A DNA stretch of 6,658 nt from an uncultured Planctomycetales bacterium (GCA_937997355.1 CALKTZ010000443.1:1-6658); one strand, 5' to 3'. Shown: positions 1 to 5,565, numbered from the stretch's first letter. Translations and numbers: made by a program. Notes: generated from the letters alone by a model not told the origin.

Positions 1-191
1 CAGACGCGCGTGGATGCCTGGCGGGCCTTGCGGATCCGCTTCAATTCTTCACGACGGCGACGCTCGCTCGGCTTCTCGTAATACGCTTTTCGCCGCATCT
101 CTTTCCGAAGTCCGCTCCGCTCGCAAAGCTTGCGAAATCGGCGGACGGCTTCTTGAATCGACTCACCGGCCCTGACCCGTAACTTCACCAC
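1..191 (-). CDS. rpsU: 30S ribosomal protein bS21 (3' end outside window)
   Basis: Small basic protein of the 30S subunit that sits near the anti-Shine-Dalgarno end of 16S rRNA and helps initiation. The minus-strand reading begins MVKLRVRAGESIQEAVRRF and continues into a Lys/Arg-rich tail (EKPSERRRREELKRIRKAR), which is the standard bS21 pattern. Sixty-three codons are visible and the C-terminus lies beyond position 1. The start is taken as GTG at 191: AGGGAG at 206-201 is 9 bases upstream, whereas in-frame TTG at 197 would leave only 3 bases and GTG at 188 would leave 12. A promoter-like pair lies at 295-267. The family is secure; the exact start codon is less so. Confidence 0.93.
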   Translation of the reverse strand, partial: MVKLRVRAGESIQEAVRRFRKLCERSGLRKEMRRKAYYEKPSERRRREELKRIRKARQASTRV

Positions 192-266
192 GAGCAAATT
201 CTCCCTGGCACTTCGTATCCGCTTGAAAAACCTTGTTTTCAGTCCAAGATGCTGCGAGAAACCCAA

Positions 267-295
267 ACTCTAACAGAAACGCAAGCACCTGCCAA
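267..295 (-). promoter_or_regulatory. candidate sigma-70-type promoter for rpsU
   Basis: On the minus strand TTGGCA (295-290, 5 of 6 to TTGACA) is followed after exactly 17 bases by TAGAGT (272-267, 4 of 6 to TATAAT). Transcription would begin near 260 and give an rpsU leader of about 70 bases. This rests on matching by eye only; planctomycete housekeeping promoters are poorly characterised. Confidence 0.4.
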
Positions 296-391
296 GAGAA
301 CGAGATGCCGAAAAGGGTGTCCCTTTGGGTTTCGGCGAGCCGTGGGGGGCCATCCCGATTTCCCGGGTCGCGGGACGCTGATTCGGTCCTC

Positions 392-430
392 CTCGCCGGT
401 CGTGGGAAATGGTTATTTCCCCGGGGCGAG
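392..430. other. compound stem-loop in intergenic DNA
   Basis: An outer 6-bp stem (CTCGCC 392-397 with GGCGAG 425-430) encloses an unpaired 6/3 internal loop and a perfect inner 7-bp stem (GGGAAAT 404-410 with ATTTCCC 415-421) closed by a GGTT tetraloop. There is no T-run on either side and no gene ends here, so it is unlikely to be a terminator. It could be part of the leader of the cyclophilin gene, part of a small RNA, or chance. Function unknown. Confidence 0.35.
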
Positions 431-618
431 AGCCGGTGTCAAAAATCAATCGAGGTCAACTCTTTTAATGTCAGCGGGTTACGTCGCATTGAGTGGAGTG
501 TTGTCGCGATTTGGCCCGGGTTCCGACTATTCGGATGAGGGGGATTGCGTTAAGGTCCCTCCCCGGGCTCAACATTTCGTTCGATCAATGAGCCTGATTT
601 GAGACGGTGGTTCCCCGG

Positions 619-736
619 TTGCCCAGGCAAATCCCGCAACCTCGGACGCCCAAGAAAATTTGAATCGTCCGCTCCCTTTCAAGAAGCGAGTCACAAGGAT
701 GTTGGACCGCTTATGGGGCACTCTTGCCCAGGCAAA
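619..736. repeat. pair of identical palindromic 13-mers, 105 bp apart
   Basis: TTGCCCAGGCAAA occurs at 619-631 and again at 724-736. Each copy contains an inverted repeat, TTGCC-N2-GGCAA. The offset is 105 bases, about ten turns of B-DNA, so both copies would face the same side of the helix. The first copy is upstream of the cyclophilin gene and the second lies in codons 9-13 after its ATG. This is the arrangement expected of two operator half-units for a dimeric repressor, but coding constraint or chance are alternatives. Confidence 0.4.
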
Positions 737-2417
737 GCCGCGCGTGTCGAAGTCGAACGTCAAGCGACGGCCGGTTCGCAGGTCGTTGCAGGGCTTTGAC
801 GCGGAGATCCTGGAAGGGCGTCAGTTGCTGACCGCGTCGATCGGGACATTGAGCGATCTCACGGTCCCCGCGCAAATGGGCTATCAGGTGCCTCTCGACG
901 GGAGCGGCTCGACGGGGACTTCGCAGAGTTTCACGGTCACTTCCAGCAATCCCGACATCGCGGCGAGCGTTGCCCAGGGGCCGTTCCTCTCGCTCGGCGT
1001 GACCCATGCCGCGAGCTCGGCCAACGATGTTTCCTTCAGCGGGACGCTGGTCTTCCAGCTCTTCGGCGACTTGACCAAGAACACGGTGAGCCAGATCGAG
1101 CAATTCGTGGCCGACGGTTACTACGTCGGCAAGGATTTCACCCGCATCCTGGGCGGATTCCCGGGCACCTCGGATTACGTCGCCCAGGCGGGCGCGCCCA
1201 ATGCCGATGGCTCGGGAGACAGCGGCCAGCCGGGGACGCCGTTCGCCAACGAGCCCGTTCAGCAACTGGCCTTCACGGGTCCCGGGCAGCTCGCGTTGGC
1301 GAATGCGGGGGGGACCGCCACGAATGATACCCAGTTCTTTGTGACCACGGGGTCGCCCGCGTTCCTTGACTACAACTACACGATTTTTGGCCAGATGGTT
1401 TCGGGACAGTCGATCCTCTCGGCCATGACCAAGGTTGCGGTTTCGACGAATCCGAATTCCGGCGAGGTCTCGTTGCCGACGAGCCGCGTGACGATCACAT
1501 CGGCTTCGATTTCAACCAGCAATCTGAATGGCGTGATCCATCTCGACACCACCCAGGCGAAGCCCGGCGAGACCGCGACGATCACGGTGACCGCGACCGA
1601 TCCGGCCGATCACAGCCAGGTCAGCCAGTCCTTCCGGGTGGTCGTGGGGAGCTATAACGGACCAACTTCAACGCCCATCAATTTCCGGCCGTTCGCCAAT
1701 TCGACCTCGGCGGCCGTTGCCACTGGAATTCCAAAATCACTGAGCCTCGCTGGGTCATCGGGGAACCCGCTGTCGTCCTCGACCGAGAGCCTTTCTTACA
1801 CGCTCGTCAGCCAGCCCGAACATGGCACGATCTCCTCGTTCAATTCGTCGACCGGCGCGTTTTTCTACACGCCGGATGCGAACTATGAGGGGACCGACAG
1901 CTTCCAGTATCGAGTGACCTCGACGAATTCGGCCAAGGGGCCGGTGACGACCAGCAATGCCGGCACGTTCAACCTGACGGTCTCGCCCAGCTCCACGACC
2001 TCGATCGCGGAATCCAATCGGATCCCGTCGACGAGCGAGGTCCCGGCCGTCGGGCTGGGCCGGGTCGACCTGGTCCGGAACCAACGCCAGCAAGTCTCCC
2101 GGATTGTCGTCCATTTCACCGGGGCGCTGAACCCGACCCAGGCCGGCCTGAGGAACACCTACCGGCTGGCGACGGCCGGCCGGGGGGGCTCGTTCACGGC
2201 GAGAAATGCCGCCGCGATCAAATTCGGCAAGCCGGTCTACGATGCCTCGAATAATACCGTCACCATCACGCCGAACCGCCCCTTCGGTTTGAAACGGCCC
2301 GTGCAACTCCTGGTTCGTGGAAACGGCCCGTCGGGCCTTCAGGACAGTTACGGCCGATACATCGACGGGGCCAACACCGGCGAGGCAGGAAGCAATGGAA
2401 CCGCAATCCTCTCCTGA
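699..2417 (+). CDS. secreted cyclophilin-type peptidyl-prolyl isomerase with Ig-like domains
   Basis: Likely extracytoplasmic protein of 572 aa from ATG 699. Residues 1-37 are basic, followed by LEGRQLLTA at 38-46, which resembles the planctomycete LEPR-XLL motif at the N-terminus of large secreted proteins. Residues about 113-245 form a cyclophilin fold, with FTRILGGF (catalytic-type Arg149, Phe154), NDTQFFV (Gln212) and FLDYNYTIFG; the positions of CypA Trp121 and His126 are Phe222 and Tyr227. Such domains catalyse cis-trans isomerisation at proline. Ig/cadherin-like beta repeats follow (about 280-317 and 330-429), then a C-terminal beta domain (about 453-560) ending in GLQDSYGRYIDG, a pattern typical of planctomycete surface proteins. 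An in-frame TTG at 660 would add 13 residues (MNRPLPFKKRVTR); ATG 699 is preferred, but neither has a strong Shine-Dalgarno sequence. Activity is inferred from the domain alone. Confidence 0.82.
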   Translation: MLDRLWGTLAQAKPRVSKSNVKRRPVRRSLQGFDAEILEGRQLLTASIGTLSDLTVPAQMGYQVPLDGSGSTGTSQSFTVTSSNPDIAASVAQGPFLSLGVTHAASSANDVSFSGTLVFQLFGDLTKNTVSQIEQFVADGYYVGKDFTRILGGFPGTSDYVAQAGAPNADGSGDSGQPGTPFANEPVQQLAFTGPGQLALANAGGTATNDTQFFVTTGSPAFLDYNYTIFGQMVSGQSILSAMTKVAVSTNPNSGEVSLPTSRVTITSASISTSNLNGVIHLDTTQAKPGETATITVTATDPADHSQVSQSFRVVVGSYNGPTSTPINFRPFANSTSAAVATGIPKSLSLAGSSGNPLSSSTESLSYTLVSQPEHGTISSFNSSTGAFFYTPDANYEGTDSFQYRVTSTNSAKGPVTTSNAGTFNLTVSPSSTTSIAESNRIPSTSEVPAVGLGRVDLVRNQRQQVSRIVVHFTGALNPTQAGLRNTYRLATAGRGGSFTARNAAAIKFGKPVYDASNNTVTITPNRPFGLKRPVQLLVRGNGPSGLQDSYGRYIDGANTGEAGSNGTAILS

Positions 2418-2458
2418 GCCGGAACCTCGATCGTCACTTTCTCCATACCCGCGGATCG

Positions 2459-2479
2459 TGTACACTTTAAAAGCGTACA
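2459..2479. promoter_or_regulatory. palindromic operator/promoter of the toxin-antitoxin locus
   Basis: A 21-bp palindrome centred on 2469 has outer arms TGTAC (2459-2463) and GTACA (2475-2479) and inner arms CTTT (2465-2468) and AAAG (2470-2473). Nine of ten base pairs match; only 2464/2474 fails. It ends 16 bases before the antitoxin ATG. Two -10-like hexamers overlap it, TACACT (2461-2466) and TACAAT (2476-2481); the first leaves room for a leader carrying the AGGAG at 2484-2488. Ribbon-helix-helix antitoxins bind such symmetric sites and repress their own operon, so this is the expected autoregulatory operator. No convincing -35 was seen. Confidence 0.65.
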
Positions 2480-2495
2480 ATTCAGGAGAAAGGCC

Positions 2496-2771
2496 ATGCC
2501 CAGAGTCGCGATCGAAGACAATGATCGGATGAGCCTGCGGATCAAGCCGGAATTGAAGGCGAAGTTGGTCCGTGCGGCCACGATCCGGAATACGGGGCTG
2601 ACGGAGTTCGTCACGCAGGCGGCCTTGCGCGAGGCGGAAGCGATCATCGAGGACGCGGATCGCGTGAGGCTCTCCGACAGGGACAGCCTGCGGGTCCTCG
2701 ATCTGCTCGAAAATCCCCCCGCTCCGAATGTCAGGCTCCGCGCGGCCGCCGCCCACCTGCCACCGCGATGA
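2496..2771 (+). CDS. DUF1778/TacA-family antitoxin (ribbon-helix-helix)
   Basis: Antitoxin of a type II toxin-antitoxin pair, 91 aa. Residues 11-16 (RMSLRI) form the DNA-contacting beta strand of a ribbon-helix-helix dimer, followed by two helices containing LKAKLVRAATIRNTG and LTEFVTQAALREAEAII. The tail from about 59 (LSDRDSLRVLDLLENPPAPN) is the family segment that wraps around the GNAT toxin and blocks its acetyl-CoA site. AGGAG at 2484-2488 lies 7 bases before the ATG, a strong ribosome binding site. The stop overlaps the toxin start as ATGA (2768-2771), so translation is coupled. The full length and all family landmarks are intact although the partner toxin is broken, which makes this an apparent orphan antitoxin that can probably still bind its operator. 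Confidence 0.9.
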   Translation: MPRVAIEDNDRMSLRIKPELKAKLVRAATIRNTGLTEFVTQAALREAEAIIEDADRVRLSDRDSLRVLDLLENPPAPNVRLRAAAAHLPPR

Positions 2772-3258
2772 CGCTTCCGCCATGGCATGAGGAAGCGATC
2801 GCCAGGAAGCATGACCGGAATGTCTTCGATTGCGGCGATCCCGACCTGAACGAGTTCCTGCGTCGTTTCGCACGCCAGAGCCATGAGCGGGGCGGTGCGA
2901 AGACCTTCCTGGCGATCGACGACGCGGATGGCAAGACGATCCTGGGCTTCTACAGCCTCGCCCCCGCGGCACTGGCCTATGAACGGACGCCGGAATTGAT
3001 CAGGCGCGGGCTCGCACAGCATGACGTACCCGGCTTTCGCCTGGCTCCCCTGGCCACCGCCGCTGTTTGCAAGTGGCGGCCGAGGTCGGCGGAGTCGTGT
3101 TGATCATCAATGCCAAGAGCGACCGGGCCGCTGCCTGGTATGCCTCGTATGGCGCCGTCGCCTTGGGGGACGCGCCACTAACCCTGGCGCTCCCATTGGA
3201 AACGATCAAGATCGCGCTCCAGGACGCCGGGAAATTCCCCGGGACGGCGAGCCACTGA
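2768..3258 (+). pseudogene. broken GNAT acetyltransferase toxin (TacT-like), internal frameshifting deletion
   Basis: Intact TacT-family toxins acetylate charged aminoacyl-tRNA and stop translation. From ATG 2768 the first frame matches the family N-terminus (FDCGDPDLNEFLRRFARQSH, then GFYSLAPAALAY and GLAQHDVPGFRLAPLA), then diverges after about 3055 and stops at 3103. The family C-terminus resumes in another frame from about 3058 (RRCLQVAAEVGG, AAAWYASYGAVAL, LPLETIKIAL) and ends at TGA 3256-3258. In intact relatives about 19 residues separate these blocks and contain the QGxGLG-type loop that binds the acetyl-CoA pyrophosphate; here only about 2 bases remain. A deletion of about 55 bases would account for both the loss and the frame change. 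That size is my estimate from the remembered family pattern. The first-frame product (111 aa) and the 3067-3258 fragment are both expected to lack catalysis. Confidence 0.85.
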
Positions 3259-3308
3259 AGGGCGCTCTTCCAGAAATTCGGGGCGGTCATCGACCACGAC
3301 CTGAACGG

Positions 3309-3353
3309 AACGAGCCGGATGGACTGGCATACGCCTCGTCCATCCGGCTCGTT
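3309..3353. terminator. hairpin between convergent genes, possible bidirectional terminator
   Basis: Perfect 16-bp inverted repeat: AACGAGCCGGATGGAC (3309-3324) pairs with GTCCATCCGGCTCGTT (3338-3353) around a 13-base loop. It lies 50 bases after the toxin remnant and 28 bases beyond the stop of the convergent aldo/keto reductase gene, so it could end transcription from both sides. Neither strand has a true T-tract after the stem (GTTATGGTTG on plus, TTCCGTTC on minus), so termination may be inefficient or factor-assisted. Confidence 0.65.
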
Positions 3354-3381
3354 ATGGTTGCCAATCGAGGTGTGATCGACT

Positions 3382-4632
3382 TTAAGACAGGACCTTATCC
3401 GCCTTGGGGAGCAGGGCCGCGAAGTCCAGCTTGTTGGGGCAGGCATGCCGGGCGGCTTCGAGGTCGGCGGCCTGCCACTCCTTGGATTCCTGCGACATCA
3501 TCGAATAGAGCCGCCTGGCCTCGCCGCGATAGCCGTGGTGATCGTGATAGGTGAGCAGACGCGTGAGGTTCCCGAGTTCGGCCGAGGTCCCGGCGGCCTT
3601 GCTGCAACTCCCGTCGCAGTCGGCGCAGAAGGTCGGCCGGGCCGCGAGGCAAGCGTCCCGGAGCTGCTCAAGCTCCGCTTTCTTCAGGGGCTCGAACTTG
3701 CGGGCGGCCTCGGAGTTCTCGCGAACCTGATCCGTGTTCCTCATGGAAACGCAGGCGGACGAGATGCGTTCATCGGTCCAGATGGCGTGGAGGAGCGCCT
3801 GATAGGAAGACAAACCCTTCTCGATGAGGCTCGGCACCTTCTTGGGGACGACGTCGAGATCGGCATGCCCCGCAACCTGCTTCATCGAGATCAGGCCGAT
3901 CCCTTTCTTGTGGCAGGCGTCGATCGCCTTGTTGAGGGGCGCATCCTTCTCAAGCCAAGGAGTATACTGAAGCATAATGGCATCAACAAATCCTCCTTCC
4001 GCCGCGTTTTGCAGCAACTCGGCGCGTCTCGCATGATGCGAGGAAAACCCGACGAATCTGGCCTTGCCCGACTTGCGGATGGCCTCGGCCGTTTCCTTGA
4101 ATTCCTGGCTCTTGGGCCACTCCAGCTCGTGATCGATCGCGTGATCGCCCAGGGCATGGATGAAGATCAGGTCGACGTAATCCGTCTGAAGCCGCTCCAA
4201 CCTCTCATCCAGCTTCGCGATCATCTCCCTGGGAGAGCGGGGGACATCCTTGGTGACGAGGAAGAGATCTTTACGGGTCTCGGGGATCGCCTGCAACCAC
4301 TGGCCGATCGCCGGCTCGGAGCCGTAGCTGCGAGCGGTGTCGACATAGCGGATGCCGTTGGCCCACGAATAACGCAGGATGCGATCGAGGCCGACGCTTT
4401 TCCAGGTCCCGAGATTCAAGATCGAGACATCGACGCCCGTCTTGCCGAGCTTGCGAGTCGGCAGGGGGCCGGTTTTCCCGGCGGGCGCGGCCACGTTCTT
4501 GTCCTGGGCAAATGCGTCCGTCCCGAGAGACGCCACTCCGCCGGCGGCCATCATGGCGGCCCCAGCTTCGAGAAAGGCGCGTCGATCCACCGCAATCGAT
4601 CGATCGGTCGGTTCCAATCGCTGGTCAGCCAT
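3382..4632 (-). CDS. Tat-exported aldo/keto reductase with C-terminal cysteine cluster
   Basis: Predicted NAD(P)H-dependent oxidoreductase of 416 aa; substrate unknown. Residues 16-21 (DRRAFL) are a twin-arginine motif followed by a small-residue hydrophobic stretch (22-37) and a likely cleavage site after AFA (40-42), which suggests export in folded form. The (beta/alpha)8 aldo/keto reductase core begins near 58 (TRKLGKTGVDVS). The catalytic tetrad is visible as Asp98 and Tyr103 (VDTARSYG), Lys128 (LVTKDV) and His159 (FIHALG). The C-terminus carries Cys336, Cys339 and Cys343 (CADCDGSC) and Cys398 (ACPN), a spacing compatible with a metal or Fe-S site. The start is ATG 4632, with GGAGGAG 8 bases upstream; an in-frame TTG at 4650 lies before that site and is rejected. 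A weak promoter-like pair was noted upstream (TCGACA, 17 bases, TAGTTT). It converges on the toxin remnant. Confidence 0.9.
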   Translation of the reverse strand: MADQRLEPTDRSIAVDRRAFLEAGAAMMAAGGVASLGTDAFAQDKNVAAPAGKTGPLPTRKLGKTGVDVSILNLGTWKSVGLDRILRYSWANGIRYVDTARSYGSEPAIGQWLQAIPETRKDLFLVTKDVPRSPREMIAKLDERLERLQTDYVDLIFIHALGDHAIDHELEWPKSQEFKETAEAIRKSGKARFVGFSSHHARRAELLQNAAEGGFVDAIMLQYTPWLEKDAPLNKAIDACHKKGIGLISMKQVAGHADLDVVPKKVPSLIEKGLSSYQALLHAIWTDERISSACVSMRNTDQVRENSEAARKFEPLKKAELEQLRDACLAARPTFCADCDGSCSKAAGTSAELGNLTRLLTYHDHHGYRGEARRLYSMMSQESKEWQAADLEAARHACPNKLDFAALLPKADKVLS

Positions 4633-4845
4633 TGCAGATACTCCTCCCAAGCCACGGACGATGAGCCGCGGAGACGCTAGGTCGATCGAAATCGGAGAGA
4701 TGCTCGAAACTAGCCGCTTGACGCGGCATTGTCGAGGAATTTCAGCCCGTGAAATGCCGATTTCGTCTCAGGAGTCGAGCAATTCGTGCAACTCGGCCGA
4801 TCGCTTGGAAGCCGATCATTCATCGCCGGGAAAGGAACTCATCCA

Positions 4846-5043
4846 TCAAACGCAGGCGGGGGCCGCTTCCCGAGATTCGACGTTCCGATTGGCCGTATTG
4901 GCGATCTCTTCGCGGAAGACGCCGACCGAATTCGGGGCCTCGATGCCGATCCGAACCTGGTTGCGGTCGATCTTCACCACCGTGACCACGATTCCACCGT
5001 CGATCACGATTTTCTCGTTGAGCTTGCGGCTGAGCACCAACAT
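4846..5043 (-). CDS. csrA: carbon storage regulator CsrA
   Basis: Dimeric RNA-binding global regulator, 65 aa, which binds GGA motifs in mRNA leaders and usually blocks translation. It often controls flagella, adhesion and carbon storage, and in many bacteria is countered by FliW. The sequence MLVLSRKLNEKIVIDGGIVV continues to IEAPNSVGVFREEI, the canonical family sequence, with the RNA-contacting residues Leu4, Arg6 and Arg44 all present. The start is ATG 5043, with AGGGAGG (5055-5049) 5 bases upstream; the longer open frame to 5202 is upstream leader. No fliW or flagellar gene is visible in the window. The gene is divergent from ispF. The leader suggests CsrA autorepression (see 5049-5080), and a sigma-54-like element lies further upstream. 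Confidence 0.95.
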   Translation of the reverse strand: MLVLSRKLNEKIVIDGGIVVTVVKIDRNQVRIGIEAPNSVGVFREEIANTANRNVESREAAPACV

Positions 5044-5048
5044 GCTAA

Positions 5049-5080
5049 CCTCCCTGATAATCCTTGAAGGATGATTCCTG
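5049..5080 (-). promoter_or_regulatory. csrA leader with GGA motifs, probable CsrA autoregulatory sites
   Basis: Reading the minus strand towards the csrA ATG there are three GGA motifs: CAGGA (5080-5076), CAAGGAT (5066-5060) and CAGGGAGG (5056-5049), the last containing the Shine-Dalgarno sequence. The second and third each match about 8 of 12 positions of the known CsrA consensus RUACARGGAUGU. ATCCT and AGGAT (5072-5060) can form a short hairpin containing the middle GGA. Paired sites, one covering the ribosome binding site, are the classic layout for CsrA translational repression; autoregulation here is inferred. Confidence 0.5.
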
Positions 5081-5180
5081 ATTTTTTGTGCTTGCCTGTC
5101 CGGCTTCTTTACGTCGGACTCTTCTTTTTCGTTCGATTCTTCCGATCGTGACTCCGTTGGCCGGACATGAGAATTGGTAT

Positions 5181-5196
5181 TGCACGAAATGTGCCA
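5181..5196 (-). promoter_or_regulatory. sigma-54-like promoter element upstream of csrA
   Basis: The minus strand reads TGGCACATTTCGTGCA from 5196 to 5181. Against the sigma-54 consensus TGGCACGNNNNTTGCW it matches 10 of 12 specified positions, including the GG and GC pairs at the correct spacing. Transcription would start near 5170, giving a csrA leader of about 125 bases. The same bases form an inverted repeat (GCAC-N5-GTGC), so a repressor site is possible. TTGATC (5202-5197), just before it, could instead be a -35 box, but I see no good -10 downstream. No enhancer-binding protein gene or site was identified. Confidence 0.4.
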
Positions 5197-5382
5197 GATC
5201 AAGGGGAGGTAGTTTTAGATTGTCGTAAGTTGTGTTTTTGAAAAGAGAAACGAATTTATTGGATTCTTGAGTTTTTTTCCTTGCGTCCAAAAAATTTCGA
5301 TTCCTTGCAAGAATTTCTCAGAAATGTTTCTCCGCGTACCGATGGTTGGGAATTCGATTTCCTCACCCTCGGCGGTGTACAA

Positions 5383-5518
5383 ATCCCCGGGTGGGGATGG
5401 CCAATATCGGGGGGATTCGCTACGATTTCGCACGATGAGCGAGGATGCGAATCCTCGGCTGTCCGCGACCCCTTGAGAGTTTCTCGGCCGGTCTCGGGAG
5501 AACGATTTCCGGTCGTTG
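5383..5518 (+). other. series of short hairpins upstream of ispF
   Basis: Three perfect small stems occur in a row: ATCCCC/GGGGAT (5383-5388, 5393-5398, loop GGGT); CGAGGAT/ATCCTCG (5440-5446, 5451-5457, loop GCGA, a GNRA-type tetraloop); and AACGA/TCGTT (5502-5506, 5514-5518). They may structure the 5' leader of ispF. They match no riboswitch class I know and may be chance in GC-rich DNA. Confidence 0.3.
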
Positions 5519-5565
5519 ATGACGTCCGTCCGTTTCGCGATTCAGAATCGGCCAGAGGTGAAGAC

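Larger units (their letters stand above)
192..698. other. non-coding region between divergent rpsU and cyclophilin gene
   Basis: About 500 bases without a convincing gene. The open frames here (for example 233-538 and 249-602, plus) translate to Arg/Gly/Ser/Pro-rich sequence that resembles no family I recognise and lack good ribosome binding sites. The region holds a promoter-like pair for rpsU (267-295, minus), a compound stem-loop (392-430) and the first copy of a palindromic 13-mer (619-631). I see no clear plus-strand promoter for the cyclophilin gene. Since both flanking genes start here, the region is best read as a shared divergent control region. Confidence 0.6.
5044..5565. other. divergent csrA-ispF intergenic region with AT-rich core
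   Basis: No gene was recognised. By hand count 5201-5320 has 40 G+C in 120 bases (33 %), with several A and T runs, against GC-rich flanking genes. The csrA side holds GGA motifs and the sigma-54-like element. The ispF side (5383-5518) holds short hairpins. An open frame in phase with ispF extends back to 5281 but resembles no known IspF N-terminus. The AT-rich core probably carries the promoters for both genes. Confidence 0.6.

Noticed and set aside
249..602. Open frame of 117 codons (plus), and overlapping 233-538, upstream of the cyclophilin gene
   Set aside because: Composition is Arg/Gly/Ser/Pro-rich, no family is recognisable, there is no ribosome binding site, and it sits in a probable divergent promoter region.
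970..980. Third copy of the TTGCCCAGGCAAA motif inside the cyclophilin gene
   Set aside because: Only TTGCCCAGG is shared; the second half-site is absent and the codons explain the similarity.
1755..2972. 405-codon open frame on the minus strand across the cyclophilin end and the antitoxin
   Set aside because: It is antisense to well-supported genes and its Arg/Gly-rich translation is typical of a shadow frame in GC-rich DNA.
3067..3258. Separate 63-aa gene starting at TTG 3067
   Set aside because: Its sequence is the C-terminus of the GNAT toxin, so it is the downstream fragment of the broken gene.
3021..3554. 177-codon plus-strand open frame across the toxin remnant and the terminator hairpin
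   Set aside because: It runs out of frame through both recognisable toxin parts and through the hairpin, and matches nothing known.
3445..4680. 411-codon open frame on the plus strand opposite the aldo/keto reductase
   Set aside because: The minus-strand frame has a catalytic tetrad, a Tat signal and a strong ribosome binding site; the plus frame shows no family features.
4799..4817. Hairpin GATCG/CGATC as a csrA terminator
   Set aside because: The stem needs a bulge, the loop is small and no T-run follows on the minus strand.
5201..5320. AT-rich stretch as a possible replication origin
   Set aside because: No DnaA-box-like TTATNCACA sequences were seen and no dnaA or dnaN is nearby.
5281..5565. 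Ninety-five codons open in frame upstream of IspF, a possible N-terminal extension
   Set aside because: IspF proteins begin at MRVGIGxDxH. GTG 5566 has its own ribosome binding site, and the extension looks like translated non-coding DNA with hairpins.
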